The notes under the pieces are model-generated. The model made no database searches. It saw only the letters and a list, made by a program, of their open reading frames with translations, and was not told the DNA's origin. Shown here piece after piece: positions 12,871 through 28,594 of a stretch of 64,000 bases of DNA. Numbering within the stretch: the stretch's first letter is position 1; every line of letters begins with the position of its first letter. The position numbers and the translations under genes are program-made. The stretch comes from Lingula anatina (lineage: Eukaryota; Brachiopoda; Lingulata; Lingulida; Lingulidae): contig NW_019775645.1 of NCBI RefSeq assembly GCF_001039355.2, positions 171,696 to 235,695 on the forward strand. The letters run 5' to 3'.

Positions 12871-13805
12871 AATTTTATCTGTGTTTGTCATCCATTACCT
12901 TGATCTGTGCATTAAAATGATTCCTGGCAGAGACCTGATGATCCACTTCAAGTGGCTCAGACGGAAGTTTATTTCCAATAACTAATATCATGTATATGTC
13001 CAAAGTTAAACATTGCTATTATTAAGCAAATTGCTTTTACAGCTGAAAAAGTCCAAATATAAAAAACTTGGATCAAACTTGAATTTTATGTCCATGCTCA
13101 CTGATGTTACAGAATTGATGGGAAGACCCAGAAACGTTTTGGAAAAAGCAAATTGAAACTGATCTTTTTCCATTAAGGCTGACAACAAAGGTTTTCTGAC
13201 ATTTGCCTACCGTTTTCCTGAAGACTAAAAAATGACAGCAGTGGGATTTCTGTAGGATGCTCAAAGAGCGTTGAGGTCTGCTCCTAATTTTCAGTTGTCA
13301 CGAATTCAACTTATTTATTTGCAGCCTCTGTGACCATATTCTACCATGATAAGTCCATAATGGAATGGTAGAGTTATATCAGATAACACACACAGGCTCT
13401 GTAGATCTTGTGAAAAAAAAACAAAAAACGAAGAATATTTTTTGTCTAAATAAAAAATATTAACTATAACATGATTTCAAATACATAACCTGGTTTATGA
13501 AATATATGGAAAATCCCATTTAGAAAATTCAAGGTAATATATAAATCATATTATAATAAAACTCTGCTATAAATATTTCAACTAATAAAAAAGTCTAGTA
13601 CATAACATATGTTCTCATATAATCTTATGAATGTACAACAGCAGGGAAATTAAAATTCCACCTTTTCAAAAGTGCTTTTAACCAGCATGTTACCATAAGT
13701 TTCTGAAAATTCAACCCAGTTCATAACTTTCAGTCTTTGGTACCATTTATAAAGTTGACATTGGCTAGTTGTCGCCAACCTGCCTTTTTCTATGACGAAG
13801 AATTA

Positions 13806-14041
13806 GACTAGGTCCCCATACCTAGATTGATCTGACAGGATCTATCCATCTCCAAGGGGTTTCTCACTAAATTGCTTTCAGTTTAAGTGACTTAGATGTC
13901 TGGCACCCCTACCGAGTCAGCTAGACGATAATGAATTACCCCCTAGCAGCTTCAGTAGGTGTGACAGACATCTAAGTCACTTAAGTTGATTGCAATTTAG
14001 CCAGAATCCCCTCGGAGATAGATCGAGGTCTGGGAATGGCC
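13806..14041. mobile_element. Palindromic MITE, family A, copy 2
   Basis: The most symmetrical member of family A. The left half reads TAAATTGCTTTCAGTTTAAG then TGACTTAGATGTCTGGCAC. The reverse complement of the right half reads TAAATTGCAATCAACTTAAG then TGACTTAGATGTCTGTCAC. The outer ends (GGTCCCCATACCTAGATTGA and the reverse complement of GATCGAGGTCTGGGAATGG) also pair. The core AATTACCCCCTAGCAGCTTC corresponds to the core of the copies at 1181 and 52469. Confidence 0.72.
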
Positions 14042-14438
14042 TCTTAAAAATGCAAATCAATCTTCTTTTAAATATTTATCTAGATTTTGCTAATTAGGAC
14101 AAAATACTTTGAATTTTTTCCACTTGGCACTATCACATGTGGACATATTCAAATAACTATGATGTATAAGGTAAGCTCTGCCTTTGTACAGTGAACTGAA
14201 ACTATCTTAGCTTTATGATGTGTTGCTACATGCAAACATGACTAGACAATACCTTAAAATGCACAAACATGCAAACCAACATGCTGTGCCCCCACTGGAA
14301 CAATTACAATCAGTCCAGCCACATATTTCAAGCTATACAGTAGAACTAAAGATCTTCATTACTTGCCTCTGCAATAGTGGTGATGCATGATCTTATACAC
14401 ACATGTGAATATATATATTTCTTCTGAATGTTGCCTGC

Positions 14439-14444
14439 TTTATT
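14439..14444 (-). promoter_or_regulatory. Candidate poly(A) signal of the BtpA-family gene
   Basis: TTTATT on the + strand reads AATAAA on the gene's strand, about 70 nt past the stop codon, which is a normal distance for a short 3' UTR. Confidence 0.45.
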
Positions 14445-14512
14445 TACATCTAGATGTATATAATTTCAACAGCTTTAAAACTTTACAAGTTGTCAACTCA
14501 CAAGAATTATGT

Positions 14513-17769
<3,257 letters not shown>

Positions 17770-18921
17770 GTTGTCATCAAAATTATTGGCAAGGAAACAA
17801 ACAGATTACATATTTCTGTAAAGCACGTCAACTCACATCATGGCAACATGTGTGAATGTTGATTTCATATGACCTTTACCCCTCCCCCGCGAGCACGACT
17901 TTTCATCCAATCAGGGTGCGTTTTGAGCTTTTCACTTCCCAGGATGCATTGCACACCATGGATTCTTTCGCGGGGCTTTTTCCTCAAACTTTCGCGGTTT
18001 TTGGCTTAAAATTAGATAATATTTATACCGCTTAATATACATACTCATCTAAGTTGCAGAACTTTTTGTTACTTTTCAGGCTCATCGTTTTTTGTTTACG
18101 AAATACTTCTTTTAAAGTTGCAAACGACCCAAACCGAAACTTGCCAACTCGCAGACTACATTTCTAGGATAGGCCTCCAGTGTTTCTCACTTTAGAATAT
18201 GAATAAATTGTATTTTCATTGTAAAGAGTCTCATATGATGGTGAGCTAAGTTTAAAAAGCACAAATATTTCATGATGTCAGTCCAACAAAATATTTTATT
18301 GTAAATTAAAGCGATTTCATTGTCCGTCTGCTCATCCTATTCATGACCAAGACATCGCTTTGTTTACATCGAGGAAAGTGACCCAAAAGTTTTTTAACAC
18401 TAACAAATGCTGAGGAAATGTTCCAAACACGTTTATTCAATATCTAAGTCACTGGGAAAATAATTTCTGTGAATTTATTTTGATTATTTACCGATCTTCT
18501 CCCGCCATAATCGTGCATGCGCAAGAACAGCTGCGTACGTCCACTTGGCGGGACCGAGACTTGGCAGGCAGGCCCAGGTACGGGAGTAGCTCCTAAATTT
18601 TTTTTGCGCAAATTGTTAAATCTTACTTTAACTTTTGGCTAATTCACGCAGAAATGAAAGACTAATGTCCATATTGTGTAATTATGCCAAAAAATCCAAG
18701 GTTGCAAGTGACGATCGTACTTTTACAGAACTTTAAAAGTGGCCAAATATTGTTTGACCTACTTCGGACTCCATTGTTGCCTCTAGTGGGTGGATGGCGG
18801 AAAATATTTCATCTTTGTTAAGTGATTGCAGAGTTTTATCCAGCGCGTAATGTAATATTTTGGGGTTATTTGCATCAAATACGCATTCTATTTTCAGATA
18901 CCTCTTGAAGTTTGGAAGATC
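17770..18921. promoter_or_regulatory. Shared upstream region of BtpA-family gene and cyclin E, with E2F-like sites
   Basis: The 1.15 kb between the two divergent start codons is locally richer in CpG than its surroundings. It contains several E2F-like elements: TTTCGCGG at 17966-17973 and again at 17990-17997, TTCTCCCGCC at 18497-18506, TTGGCGGGA at 18545-18553, and GGCGGAAA at 18796-18803. Another, TTTTTCCCCGCC, is just inside cyclin E intron 1 (18964-18975). E2F control of cyclin E is well established in vertebrates and flies. That these sites are used here is inference. No clear TATA box was seen. Both 5' UTRs probably lie in this interval. Confidence 0.6.
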
Positions 18922-21900
18922 ATGTCTAGAAGGAGGTGAGTTTTGCAACGAAGTAACTTCATGTTTTTCCCCGCCATCGGATCTGTTAATGAACTTGGAC
19001 TAAATTAGTACCATGTATTTAGTCAGTGAAAATTGTGTAAAAATTTAGATCATGTAGATATAGCAGTAAAAAGATGAACTCTTATGGGTAGGGAGCATAT
19101 TAAGGAAAATGTTAATGAAGTGTTTATTTATTAATTAGTTTAATTAGCTGTTGAGTGTGGAGTATGGTTCAATCATGAAAGTTTTGAAAGTCTATACAGC
19201 AACAAGCTAGTTTGTTCTTATGTGTCTCAGAAACTGAATTTAGTCCGTTTTTATTGCACTTGTTCGTTTTCTACAATGTAATGTTTGCAGTAGCTCATAC
19301 TGTGTCATTTGATTTGGTTTTACTTTTAATTTAAAATGCAACAGGCCATGTACTGTAAAGGCTTCATCAGGATGTCATAACAATAGTTTATAGTTGAAGC
19401 CAAGTTTTTTAAGGTTTCACTTTCTCTCCTTTCAAAATCCTTTGACAATTAGTGGAAGCAAACATTGAAATGTTTTCAAGTAATTAAAAAAATATAACTG
19501 CAATTTCTGCCACATTTGAGGAGTCATTTACAGTACATGCTGATTAAAAAAAAAAAAACAGCTGATATTTTGAGTCATCTAAGTAAGTGTAGCAGGGCTA
19601 AATTATGGGAGACGGGAAAGTGATGTCATGTAAAAAAGATCAATGCCTTTTTACAGTGTGTGGTATCAACCCCTAGCCTTCTCAGTCAGCATATGGTATG
19701 TGTAAATGAAGTTTGGCATCATAATTCTGTGTATTATTATAGATATAAACTGGCTTATAGATTGAGGATTATGCTGGGCAGCATTCTGTGCACACAAACT
19801 TGTGAAAATGAGATCAAAATTGATCTGCATGTGTTTCTTATAGATGTTTCAATGTTCAGTTGTTAATATGAACATTCTTTGATATTTTGTTTGTTATTTT
19901 GGGTGTGGGAGTAAATGATTGTATGCATAAGAAAAAAAACAAATAATGAATGTGTGGTATCTACTAGGTTGTTGATACCAATTACGGCATTTACTGGTGC
20001 AGATAACTGCTGACGTGATCATGAGTTAATTATAAGGTCATGTTGTTTCATTCAAGGAAAAATAAGAAAAAAACATACTTCTTTTATTTTCATTCATCTT
20101 GCATTAGCCAGGCCTGTCAGTAAAACAGGCATTTACTAGTAAAAGGGGAAAAAATTACAAGTACATCTTACAAACAGGTGATGAGATTCTAATGGGAGTT
20201 GATTAATCTGGAAAAAAATGATGAATGAGAATTTCGTTATTATAAGTAAAAAATGGTGATAATGTCCGAGTTGGTCGTATTCAATCCTGAAGGCACTATG
20301 CCGGATAAGATGCCCTGTTTGTTATTGAATGTGACTGTTTTAAAGCTTTATTTGCAATATTTTCAGTGATGGAAGCAATGGAAAATTTATGTCTAATCTC
20401 ATTGGAGAAAAAAAACAACATATCAGTTCAGTTTTATATAAAAATGCCACATCAAATATTTGACTATTCAAATGATAAAAAATATTCAAAAATATTTTGG
20501 AGATTATATATCTTCTCTATTAAAATGGCATCTATTTAAATGTTATTTACTACTGGTTGCAGTATTCGCTTACTGAGGAATAGAAAAACGAAAGAAGTCC
20601 CCGAAGAAAAGGAAATCTTCGGACAGAAGAGGAAAGTGGAAGAGGTGGATGAGGTAAATGCAGTTGGGTTGAAATAAGAGTCATACCTTAGATTATAAAA
20701 GTATTTAAAAAAATTTCTAAAATATTTTTGTTATCACCAGTCAGCTACGCCTTTTTTTCCTTTTTTTTTTATTAAATGGTTATTTACATAGCTATTTATG
20801 TCTTGAAGTTAAACAATTTGAAATAAATGGAATTTAACCTATTTATATGATAACTAATTCCTTTGTATAACTGCAACCTCTTAGTTGCTTTGATTTTAGT
20901 AAACATAATTATTATTTATGTATGAAATGATGGTTTTCCAGGACTCTGACAGAGAAATGCAGGTGAACAAAAGAAGGCAACAGTTTCAAATACAGGTAAA
21001 AGAAAACTGCTCCAAACTTCTTGGGCTTTTCTTATCATATTAACTACATACAGATGAACCATAATTAAATTGCTTGTGGACAAAAAATTGATTCAAATAT
21101 CAAAAATATATCTTTTTTATGGAAATTTTTCTGGAAAATGCTTACAAGATACACAGATACATTTTGTGCAAGCACATTTGTATTTAGTTTGGCCCAAAAT
21201 GTTTTTTATTCATGTTTTATATTTTTTATATCTGAATAATTTTGATCAGTGATGATTCATATTGAAACTTTGAACCAAATCAAGTCAAAACCAGAGAAAA
21301 AATTGGAACAAATTTTGCATTTTCTTCGTCAGTTTAGAATATGAAGCATTTGAGTCGAATTTTATTTGTTTCTGATCGTCATCATCATCATCATACAGTT
21401 CACTTAATAAAATTTTCAACAAAATATGCAAATGAAGGTAGCCCCCCCCCCTTCCCTCTTTTTTTAATGATCTGAGGCACTACAGTATTATGCTTGGGTA
21501 TTTTTCTTCTCATGATCACAGAGTTTACCTGCATTGTCTGACTATTATAGCAATTAAGTACTTAAAAGATATAAGTGATATCAAGTCACAGTGACAGGTA
21601 CAATTAGCAGAATGTAAGCTGTTCTTGTAATTTCAATTTGCACTTTACTATGGAAGGTTGTTTGTCTAAACGTTAGTTGTATCAGTTCAAAAGTGCAATA
21701 TCAGTCGTGTTACTTATTTAATGTTATCTCAATAAGCAATGCCTACAACCATGTATGTGTACCTTGAAACCAACCTACCTCAAATATGGACCTAATCTGA
21801 CGTTTTAGATAAATTACAACTGGTAAAAAATTAATTGTAGCATTCACTCCCCTTCTTAGCATCAAGGAAATTACTACTTATCAAAATTATTAATAGTTCT

Positions 21901-24900
21901 CTGACCCCTCCTCCTCCTACTCCTGGGGTAAATCAGCTGTAGGGTTTAAAATGGGGGTTAGGGTGGAGAGGGAGGGGTTGATTACACTCAAAAGTGTGTC
22001 AAGATGAAGTGGAAATTATAACAATGATGGCCATGGTCTGTACTCCCCTGCATTAGTAAACAAACACAATGGGGGAAAGCCTCTGAGGTATTCCTCGGCA
22101 ACTTGTAGAGAATTTGGCCTTATGGCTTAGTTTGCTGAAGTATTAATACACAGGTGTGAATAATAAGGGTATTGACAGTACAAACACCCCCTTGTTTTCA
22201 GGGTGAACTGTTTGCTTTGAAAGCCCCTTTGATTCCTGGCACACGAGGAAACTCCCCAAGGGTTATGAAATTATAGCCAAGATGATACTTTTCTTTGCCA
22301 TTTAGCTGTTTGCTTTCATACTATTTTGAGTTGGTCTATGGCGGGAAACCCCCGAAAGGTAAATTTAGCAACTGGGTACAGTAATGGATTGATGTTATTC
22401 TTTCATTTGGGCAAAACTATAGGTTTTTATTGAAATGTTTGAATTTTGGTATACTTTGCTTATGATAATGAGTAAGAGTAAGTTGCCATTTAAGATCAGT
22501 TTTTCACTGAATGCAAAGAATGGAAGTCTCAATACCAGAAGTGTATCTGAGTTTTTTTTTTTTTTTTAAATCTTGAAAATTAGATAAAAAATTCAAACTT
22601 CAGGTATGTTAAGGCAAAATTTAGCTGTCTGTTTACAAGCCCCTCCCCCCCCCCCTTCACTCCAAATTATTTGAAATCCCCAAAGCTGCAGATGCCAGTT
22701 GGCCTAATAACACTAAAAGCAAGATCATTTTCTGACATGTCTTGTATTTGAGACAGCAGGTTTCCAGTAATACAAAATTTCCACAAAATATCAAAAGAAA
22801 TTCTGAGAAAAGATGGAACATGTTCTCCCAATTGAACATGATGTTGTTCTACAATATAATGTCAACACTGCTTACATAACAATGAACAAGTCACACATTG
22901 ATGCCTTCCTCTCCTACTAGAAATTAATTTCAAATGTCTACAAAAGCAGTAGGGGCTGGTGCAATTATTTTTACAAACAAATAATAATGCTTATTTAAAA
23001 TTGATAACCTGAGACCCTGGTGAATTAATCTGTACTATTTCTGGTCCAAGTAAGGTTATTTTGAATCCCCCTTCCACATTAAATGACTCCAAGCTGTAGG
23101 AATCCAGTTAGCCCAGATTATTCTGTGTAAACAGAGCATACATAAGTGGTCAGTTGGGGTCATTCTGTGGAGAAGGAAATGCTTTGTAGCTGTGGTCAAT
23201 CTGTTAATGACAAGAACAGTGGACAGGCAGCTGGGGTCACTCATGTGGACAGTGGTCACCTCTGTGTTGAGGCTGTGGTCAGTCTTCCTGTTCAGTTTAG
23301 TTCAGGACTTGGTTAGATATCACTAGTACTTTGCTGGGCAGAGAGGTCACCATAACAGGAATTTTGCAGTGTCTATTTGGATCAAGGATCACTTCAGATC
23401 CATGTTATGTTTAGGTTTTATGGATAGTTCATGACATTCTTTGTATTTTGAATTTGTACCTGGCTAATCAAAAATGAAGGAAATGAGCAACCAAGGACAC
23501 GACAGAATGGAGTTGTCTTTCTCTGTAAGTTACTGAATTGTATTTTAAAATCATTTCTTAACAAAGCAATTTGTATATATATTAAAAAAAACTTTCTCCA
23601 TGAGTAAACTCGTGAATGATAACCATCATTTAGGTGAAAACAATTTTAATTAACAACTTACGTTTATTTGATAATACCAATCTTTAAGATTAGTTCTTAA
23701 AAGCCATGTCATGAGACATGGGTCAGATAACCCCCTAAGACCTAGGGGCAAGAGTCTTTTTCATGGGTTAGAAGTTGAGCCTTGCCTAATTACAGGTGTC
23801 TTATGTGATGTAATTCTGTGTACAATAGAGAGGTGGACTTCTGATGGTATAGATAGGAAGGTGTTGAAAAGGTAATCATAGGAGTAATTTGCTATTGTCG
23901 GTGAGATTGCTGATAACCCTTGTCTTTGATGTTCATATATCGTCCATGTCCGTATCTTGGTTCTTTGAAACAAACAGCGTCATTATCAGAGTTGTTTTCC
24001 TGGACGAGCTCAGCAGTTGTCTCCATCATGGACAGACCTTTAAAGTAAAAGTATTGTCTTCTTTTTGTTACGTAATGTTTCCTAGGCCATGCTTCCACTG
24101 AAGTTGTGGTTTCTTACCTCAGGAAGCCAACTCTCTTTTGTTACTGGGCTTTTGTGACACTAGGTAAATTTCTTTTAAAAGTGAGATATCTTTAAAGATT
24201 GTGCTATCTGCTGTCATATAATGTTAGAGAATTGTAACAGGGTGACTGGACTGGGCTAGACTGGTCATGTGATAGTGTTCTTAATCTTTGCTTTGGTGTT
24301 GGAATGTGTCTGAGAACAGTCTCCCTGCCCCCACCCCCTGCTCTTCCCCCACCCAACATTGTGAACAAAGTAATTGGCATCAAGAGGTGCAAACATCTAA
24401 TCTTTTAAACCATGCCAAAAGAGCAGTCAGACTATTTGAGTATAAAATGGCATGCCTATCAATAAACAGTTTTGATAGCCTGTAGACTATCAAATTTTCA
24501 ATTCTATTTGAGCTTCTGCTGCAGTGAGGCGTGGCATACATAACAAAGTTGGATATAAGACCAGTGAATGGGTCATTGGGGAGAATAAAAGGCAGTGTTT
24601 TGATGGAGAACAAAACTTGAGGATTTTGGGTTTTGGATACAAAACAACTTAGGGGAAGAGGCTCAGTAACTTTGGTGTCATTTTCCCACAGGATATGTTA
24701 TAAAACACAGGGCATGGGGAAAAAAAGGGTCTAGGAGTAAAGGCATTTGGTTTAATTACCGACCATAATGCATAGTTTTGTGTAAGAGAGCATATACATC
24801 GAGAAGAGTCGAGGTCTAGCAAGGCTGAGACCTGAATATGGCAGACCTACATGAAAGGAAGACCGCTTAATCCTTTAATAGTCTCTTAATGAATGTCATT

Positions 24901-27900
24901 GATATCCCCCAAATTAATACACCCCCCCCCCAACTTTGTGGGTGTGTGTGGAGGGAGCAAATTTATAGATAGAATGTGCTCTGCCTTGGTTGATTTCATG
25001 TTCAAGCTCTAGAGAATTTAGCATCTTGTAGCAGCGATGAATAGTTCTTGATTGCACAGCAGTTATAGTGATAAAACTAATTTTGTTCTTCACGTTTGTA
25101 CAGTCACATAATTACCAGGATTTGTCAAGAGAACAACAAGCATTTCCTTCCTGCTTATTCAGGGTCTTTGAAGATGAACTAAATAATTGTGTATGAAAAA
25201 AAAATGGAATTGTACCATTTCCTGTGATTAAGATTCTAATTATGTTGTATGATTCACTTGATGAAATTTTTAAATAAAAAATAATACTATAGCTAAGAAT
25301 CACATTTGTCATTTTGTAACTTATTCACCCATCTAGTTTCCAATATGATTTTCATTGTTGAGTTTGGTTTTGATAAAAGTTATAGTGAATTTATCAACAA
25401 TCAGCTTTCATGATGAAGAATCTTACATCATACTTTATTTTATTATTTGCTGTTTTTCTTCAAATAATTACTTTTTAAAAAAATTCTTTATACTTTGAAA
25501 GAAGTTCTAAATATAACCTTCATCCTTTCAGAACCAATGGGTCCCCATCTCACAGGATACAAAAGTGATCACAAGCACCCTAGTCCCCACACGGCCCTCA
25601 GGACACCCCCTACAAGAAGGGGAAGGACACGAGAGATTAACCCCACCAGACCAGATGACAGGGGGCACAAGATGGAGGTTTCAGAATCTTTTCACAACAC
25701 CAATGTCACTAAGGCCGTCTCCTTTACCTAAAATAAACTGGGCAGATCACGAGGATGTTTGGACAATTATGCTTAAAAAAGACTTGATTTATGCAAATTC
25801 TAGAAAGCATGATGCCTTGAATAGGCACCCAACTCTACAGTCCAAAATGAGAGCCATTTTACTAGATTGGTTAATAGAGGTGAGTTTGAGCTGTGTTTTC
25901 AGTGGAGAGCTCTAAGGTGAAAATTATTTTAATGCGCAGACATGTTTTAACATTAAAATGGATTCAATTAGCAGGATTTTGACCATGAACACTATTTTTT
26001 CTGTACCTGTCAAATTTTTCAGGTCTGTGAAGTTTAAGGTTTATGACAAGGAGAAGCTGTGAGCAATTAATTTAAGCCAAAGAAGTAGAAAATATTGTGA
26101 TCATTTCTGCCAACTTATTCTTCAATGATTAAAGAAATATTGCTCAAGGGAAACTTTCACATATTATTGTTGAAAAGACCAAATGATATGATCTAGATTA
26201 TTCAATTATTTTTAATTGTTAATGAATTGTTTATTTTCAGTTAATTGTTTAATATTTCAAAAACTATTTTCTTCAGGTTTGTGAAGTATATCGGCTACAC
26301 AGAGAAACCTTCTACCTGTCTCTCGACTTCTTGGACAGATATCTCACAGTGCAAACAAATGTACAGAAACACCAGCTACAGCTACTAGGGATAACTTGTT
26401 TGTTCATAGCAGCAAAACTAGAGGTAGATTATTGTTATTATTATTATTGTTTGGTTTTCCATTAGAATTTTAGTCAAGTATATGTTAACTGAAACAAGAT
26501 GATAAACATGGTGTAAGAAAAAGAGTAATGCAATTCGATGCTGTACCAAGATTTAATTATATATCAATAATAAGTGAATAATATTTTTCAAAATTAATTA
26601 AAACATTTCTCATTTATGTTGTTTTTTCGCTGTATAGATATGGGCATTATAGTAATACTGTGTACTATTCCAGGAAATCTACCCACCAAAATTGTCAGAG
26701 TTTGCCTATGTTACTGATGGTGCTTGTACAGAAAATCAAATTTTATGTATGGAATTAGTGGTTCTCAAGGTAAGCATTTTTGTGGCCCACTCAGAAAGTA
26801 TTTAAATTCACTAGAATATTTATCTTCAGACCCATTTAGTTTATATAATTATGAATGTAAAAGCTCATTTTTACATTATAAATGACTGATATTGTGTTTA
26901 AGTTGAGTTTATTATTACCAGAAAAATAATTATAGGCTGTTTTTGAAAAACTAGTGCAAAGTAACAGTAACGATAATTAACAGTGTGTAAGTTTGGAAAA
27001 AATAATTTGACCCTGGGCATAAATGTGACTTTTGTGTTGAAAGTACATTCTAGACATTTGATTATCCGCATTTCAGGCCCTGAACTGGGATCTTGCCCCC
27101 ATGACAGTCATCTCTTGGCTCAATGTGTACATGCAGCTCATTGACATCACAAACAGCAAGAAAGACTTCATCCTGCCACAATACTCAGCACACTACTTTG
27201 TGCAGATAGCCAGGGTAAGACTTACCAGATCATATTTATTTATTTCATATTTGTCCATGATGTATTGTGTAAACAGTGCAGCATCTCCTTTCACATCAGT
27301 TAACACATTTTGGTAACTTTCTACAATATTCATTTCTGTATTTCAGTAGCAAGATATGTTTATGCTGGATTCAGGGTGTCTACAATATTCATTTCTACGT
27401 TTCATTTGGTAGACCTGTATATGCTGGATACAAGTTGTATAGAATATTCATTTCTACATTTCAGTTGCCAGTTTTGTGTATGTTGGGTGTATAGAATATT
27501 CATTTTTACATTTCAGTTGTTAGATCTGTGTATGTTGGATACAGGGTGTCTACAATTCTCATACAGTGTCATAGCAGCCTCTGCTCTGTACCACATGTCA
27601 TCAGATGCCATTGCATTTAGAGTATCATGTAAGTTTGTAACTGAATCCTTCATGACATTTTAATGTGATTGTCTGAAAGCATGGTATCAAAATTTTAAAT
27701 CAAAATATAGTTTTTAATGTTGATAGCTGTTGAACTGTTATGTGACTTCAAAAAGACCTATCTTGTTTAAATAAACATCTAAACTTGGGACACACAGAAT
27801 TGAAATGCCAAGAGACTGTCTTTGGATGTGATGAAGTTGGCTTTTTGTTCTCTGGAGAAAAGTTTCAGAAGTGAAACCAACATTTGCTCCAATTATTAAA

Positions 27901-28594
27901 GGATAAATTATCTCTGATCATAGGTGACTGAAGACAAATTTCTATAATATTTCACTGTAAATAACAAATATTCATGTCATTTATTTATTTATAATTTATA
28001 TCTCACAGCATTCAAGTGGCTGGATATTGGTGCATGCTCACAGTGGATGGCAGCGTTTGCGCGTACTGTGCGTGAAGAGGGGCTAGTGGAACAAAAGTTC
28101 TTTCCAAATGTTTTACATGAGGAAGCGCACAATGTACAGACGCATTCTGTGGACCTCAAGATGCTGGTAAGTAGAATTCCTCTCTCTTACTCACTCACCC
28201 TCTCTCTCTCTCTTTCTCTCTCTCTCAGTATGTCATCTTTTACATGTATAATTAATCAGTAGCTGAAACAATTTTAATTGTTCTATGTACATGGTCTGTG
28301 CTTTTTTTGGGAGGAGGGGAGAGTTGGGAAACATGCAGTTTTGAGTATTTATTGAAGACATCTCTGTATCTTTTACAATGATGAAGGGGTTAGAGCCTGT
28401 GCATGTGTGAATTAAGTGTCTAGTGGGTAGTTACGGATTTTTCTATTCACTTCCAGGAAAGAGCACAAGAGCTTCAGCTAGAGATAGAGCTTTCCTCTAG
28501 AGCAAGTCCTGATTTGCATCGACAGAGTCACGAGATCACCATGTTAACTCCTCCCTCTAGCAGTCGAAAGAGCCACCAAGATCTGCAATCATAG
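18922..28594 (+). CDS. CCNE: Cyclin E, complete, ten coding exons
   Basis: Coding exons: 18922-18935, 20563-20653, 20942-20995, 25532-25879, 26277-26423, 26674-26769, 27077-27214, 27517-27628, 28009-28166, 28457-28594. All are GT..AG and in frame, giving 431 aa (human CCNE1 410, CCNE2 404). Cyclin E activates CDK2 at G1/S. The start MSRRSIRL resembles CCNE2. [19 protein letters not shown] leads into the cyclin box. The substrate-docking MRAIL patch is at 159-163 ([18 protein letters not shown]), followed by [37 protein letters not shown] (split over exons 5 and 6) and [11 protein letters not shown]. The second fold includes [14 protein letters not shown] in exon 8. Near the C-terminus LTPPSS (T417, S421) matches the TPPxS phosphodegron read by FBXW7. 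KRRQQ and KRK clusters near the N-terminus may be nuclear signals. Exon 8's acceptor lies in a tandem repeat. Confidence 0.97.
18936..20562 (+). other. CCNE: Cyclin E intron 1
   Basis: Starts GTGAGT after only 14 coding nucleotides of exon 1 and ends TGGTTGCAG. An E2F-like TTTTTCCCCGCC lies 29 nt inside. The rest is AT-rich with no exon seen. Confidence 0.8.
20996..25531 (+). other. CCNE: Cyclin E intron 3 (4.5 kb)
   Basis: Bounded by GTAAAA and CATCCTTTCAG. It contains C-runs (21443, 22646, 24921), a G/T-rich patch at 23140-23300 and A-runs. No conserved exon, RNA gene or complete transposon was recognised. Its size makes it the likeliest place for intronic control elements, but none can be pointed to. 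Confidence 0.7.
27320..27548 (+). repeat. CCNE: Four tandem 59-bp copies spanning the exon 8 splice acceptor of cyclin E
   Basis: Units are 27320-27378, 27379-27437, 27438-27489 (52 bp, shortened) and 27490-27548, with a partial fifth start at 27549. Each unit reads TCTACAATATTCATTTC, then an acceptor-like TACATTTCAG, then exon-like TTGTTAGATCTGTGTATG and TTGGATACAGGGTG. Only unit 4 holds the real acceptor (AG at 27515-27516) and the real exon start. Units 1 and 3 keep TTTCAG; unit 2 has lost the AG (TTTCAT). Unit 1 reads GTAGCAAGATATGTTTATGC where the exon has LLDLCML. The copies stay open in one frame, so they once encoded the same helix. Confidence 0.93.

Larger units (their letters stand above)
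12871..14512. other. Convergent intergenic region and 3' UTR of the BtpA-family gene
   Basis: It separates the + strand TP53INP from the - strand BtpA-family gene. It contains family A MITE copy 2 (13806-14041) and the probable poly(A) signal of the - strand gene (14439-14444). No exon was recognised. Confidence 0.55.

Noticed and set aside
23056-24613. Several 60-78 aa frames on both strands
   Set aside because: They fall in cyclin E intron 3, lack splice-consistent edges and resemble nothing known.
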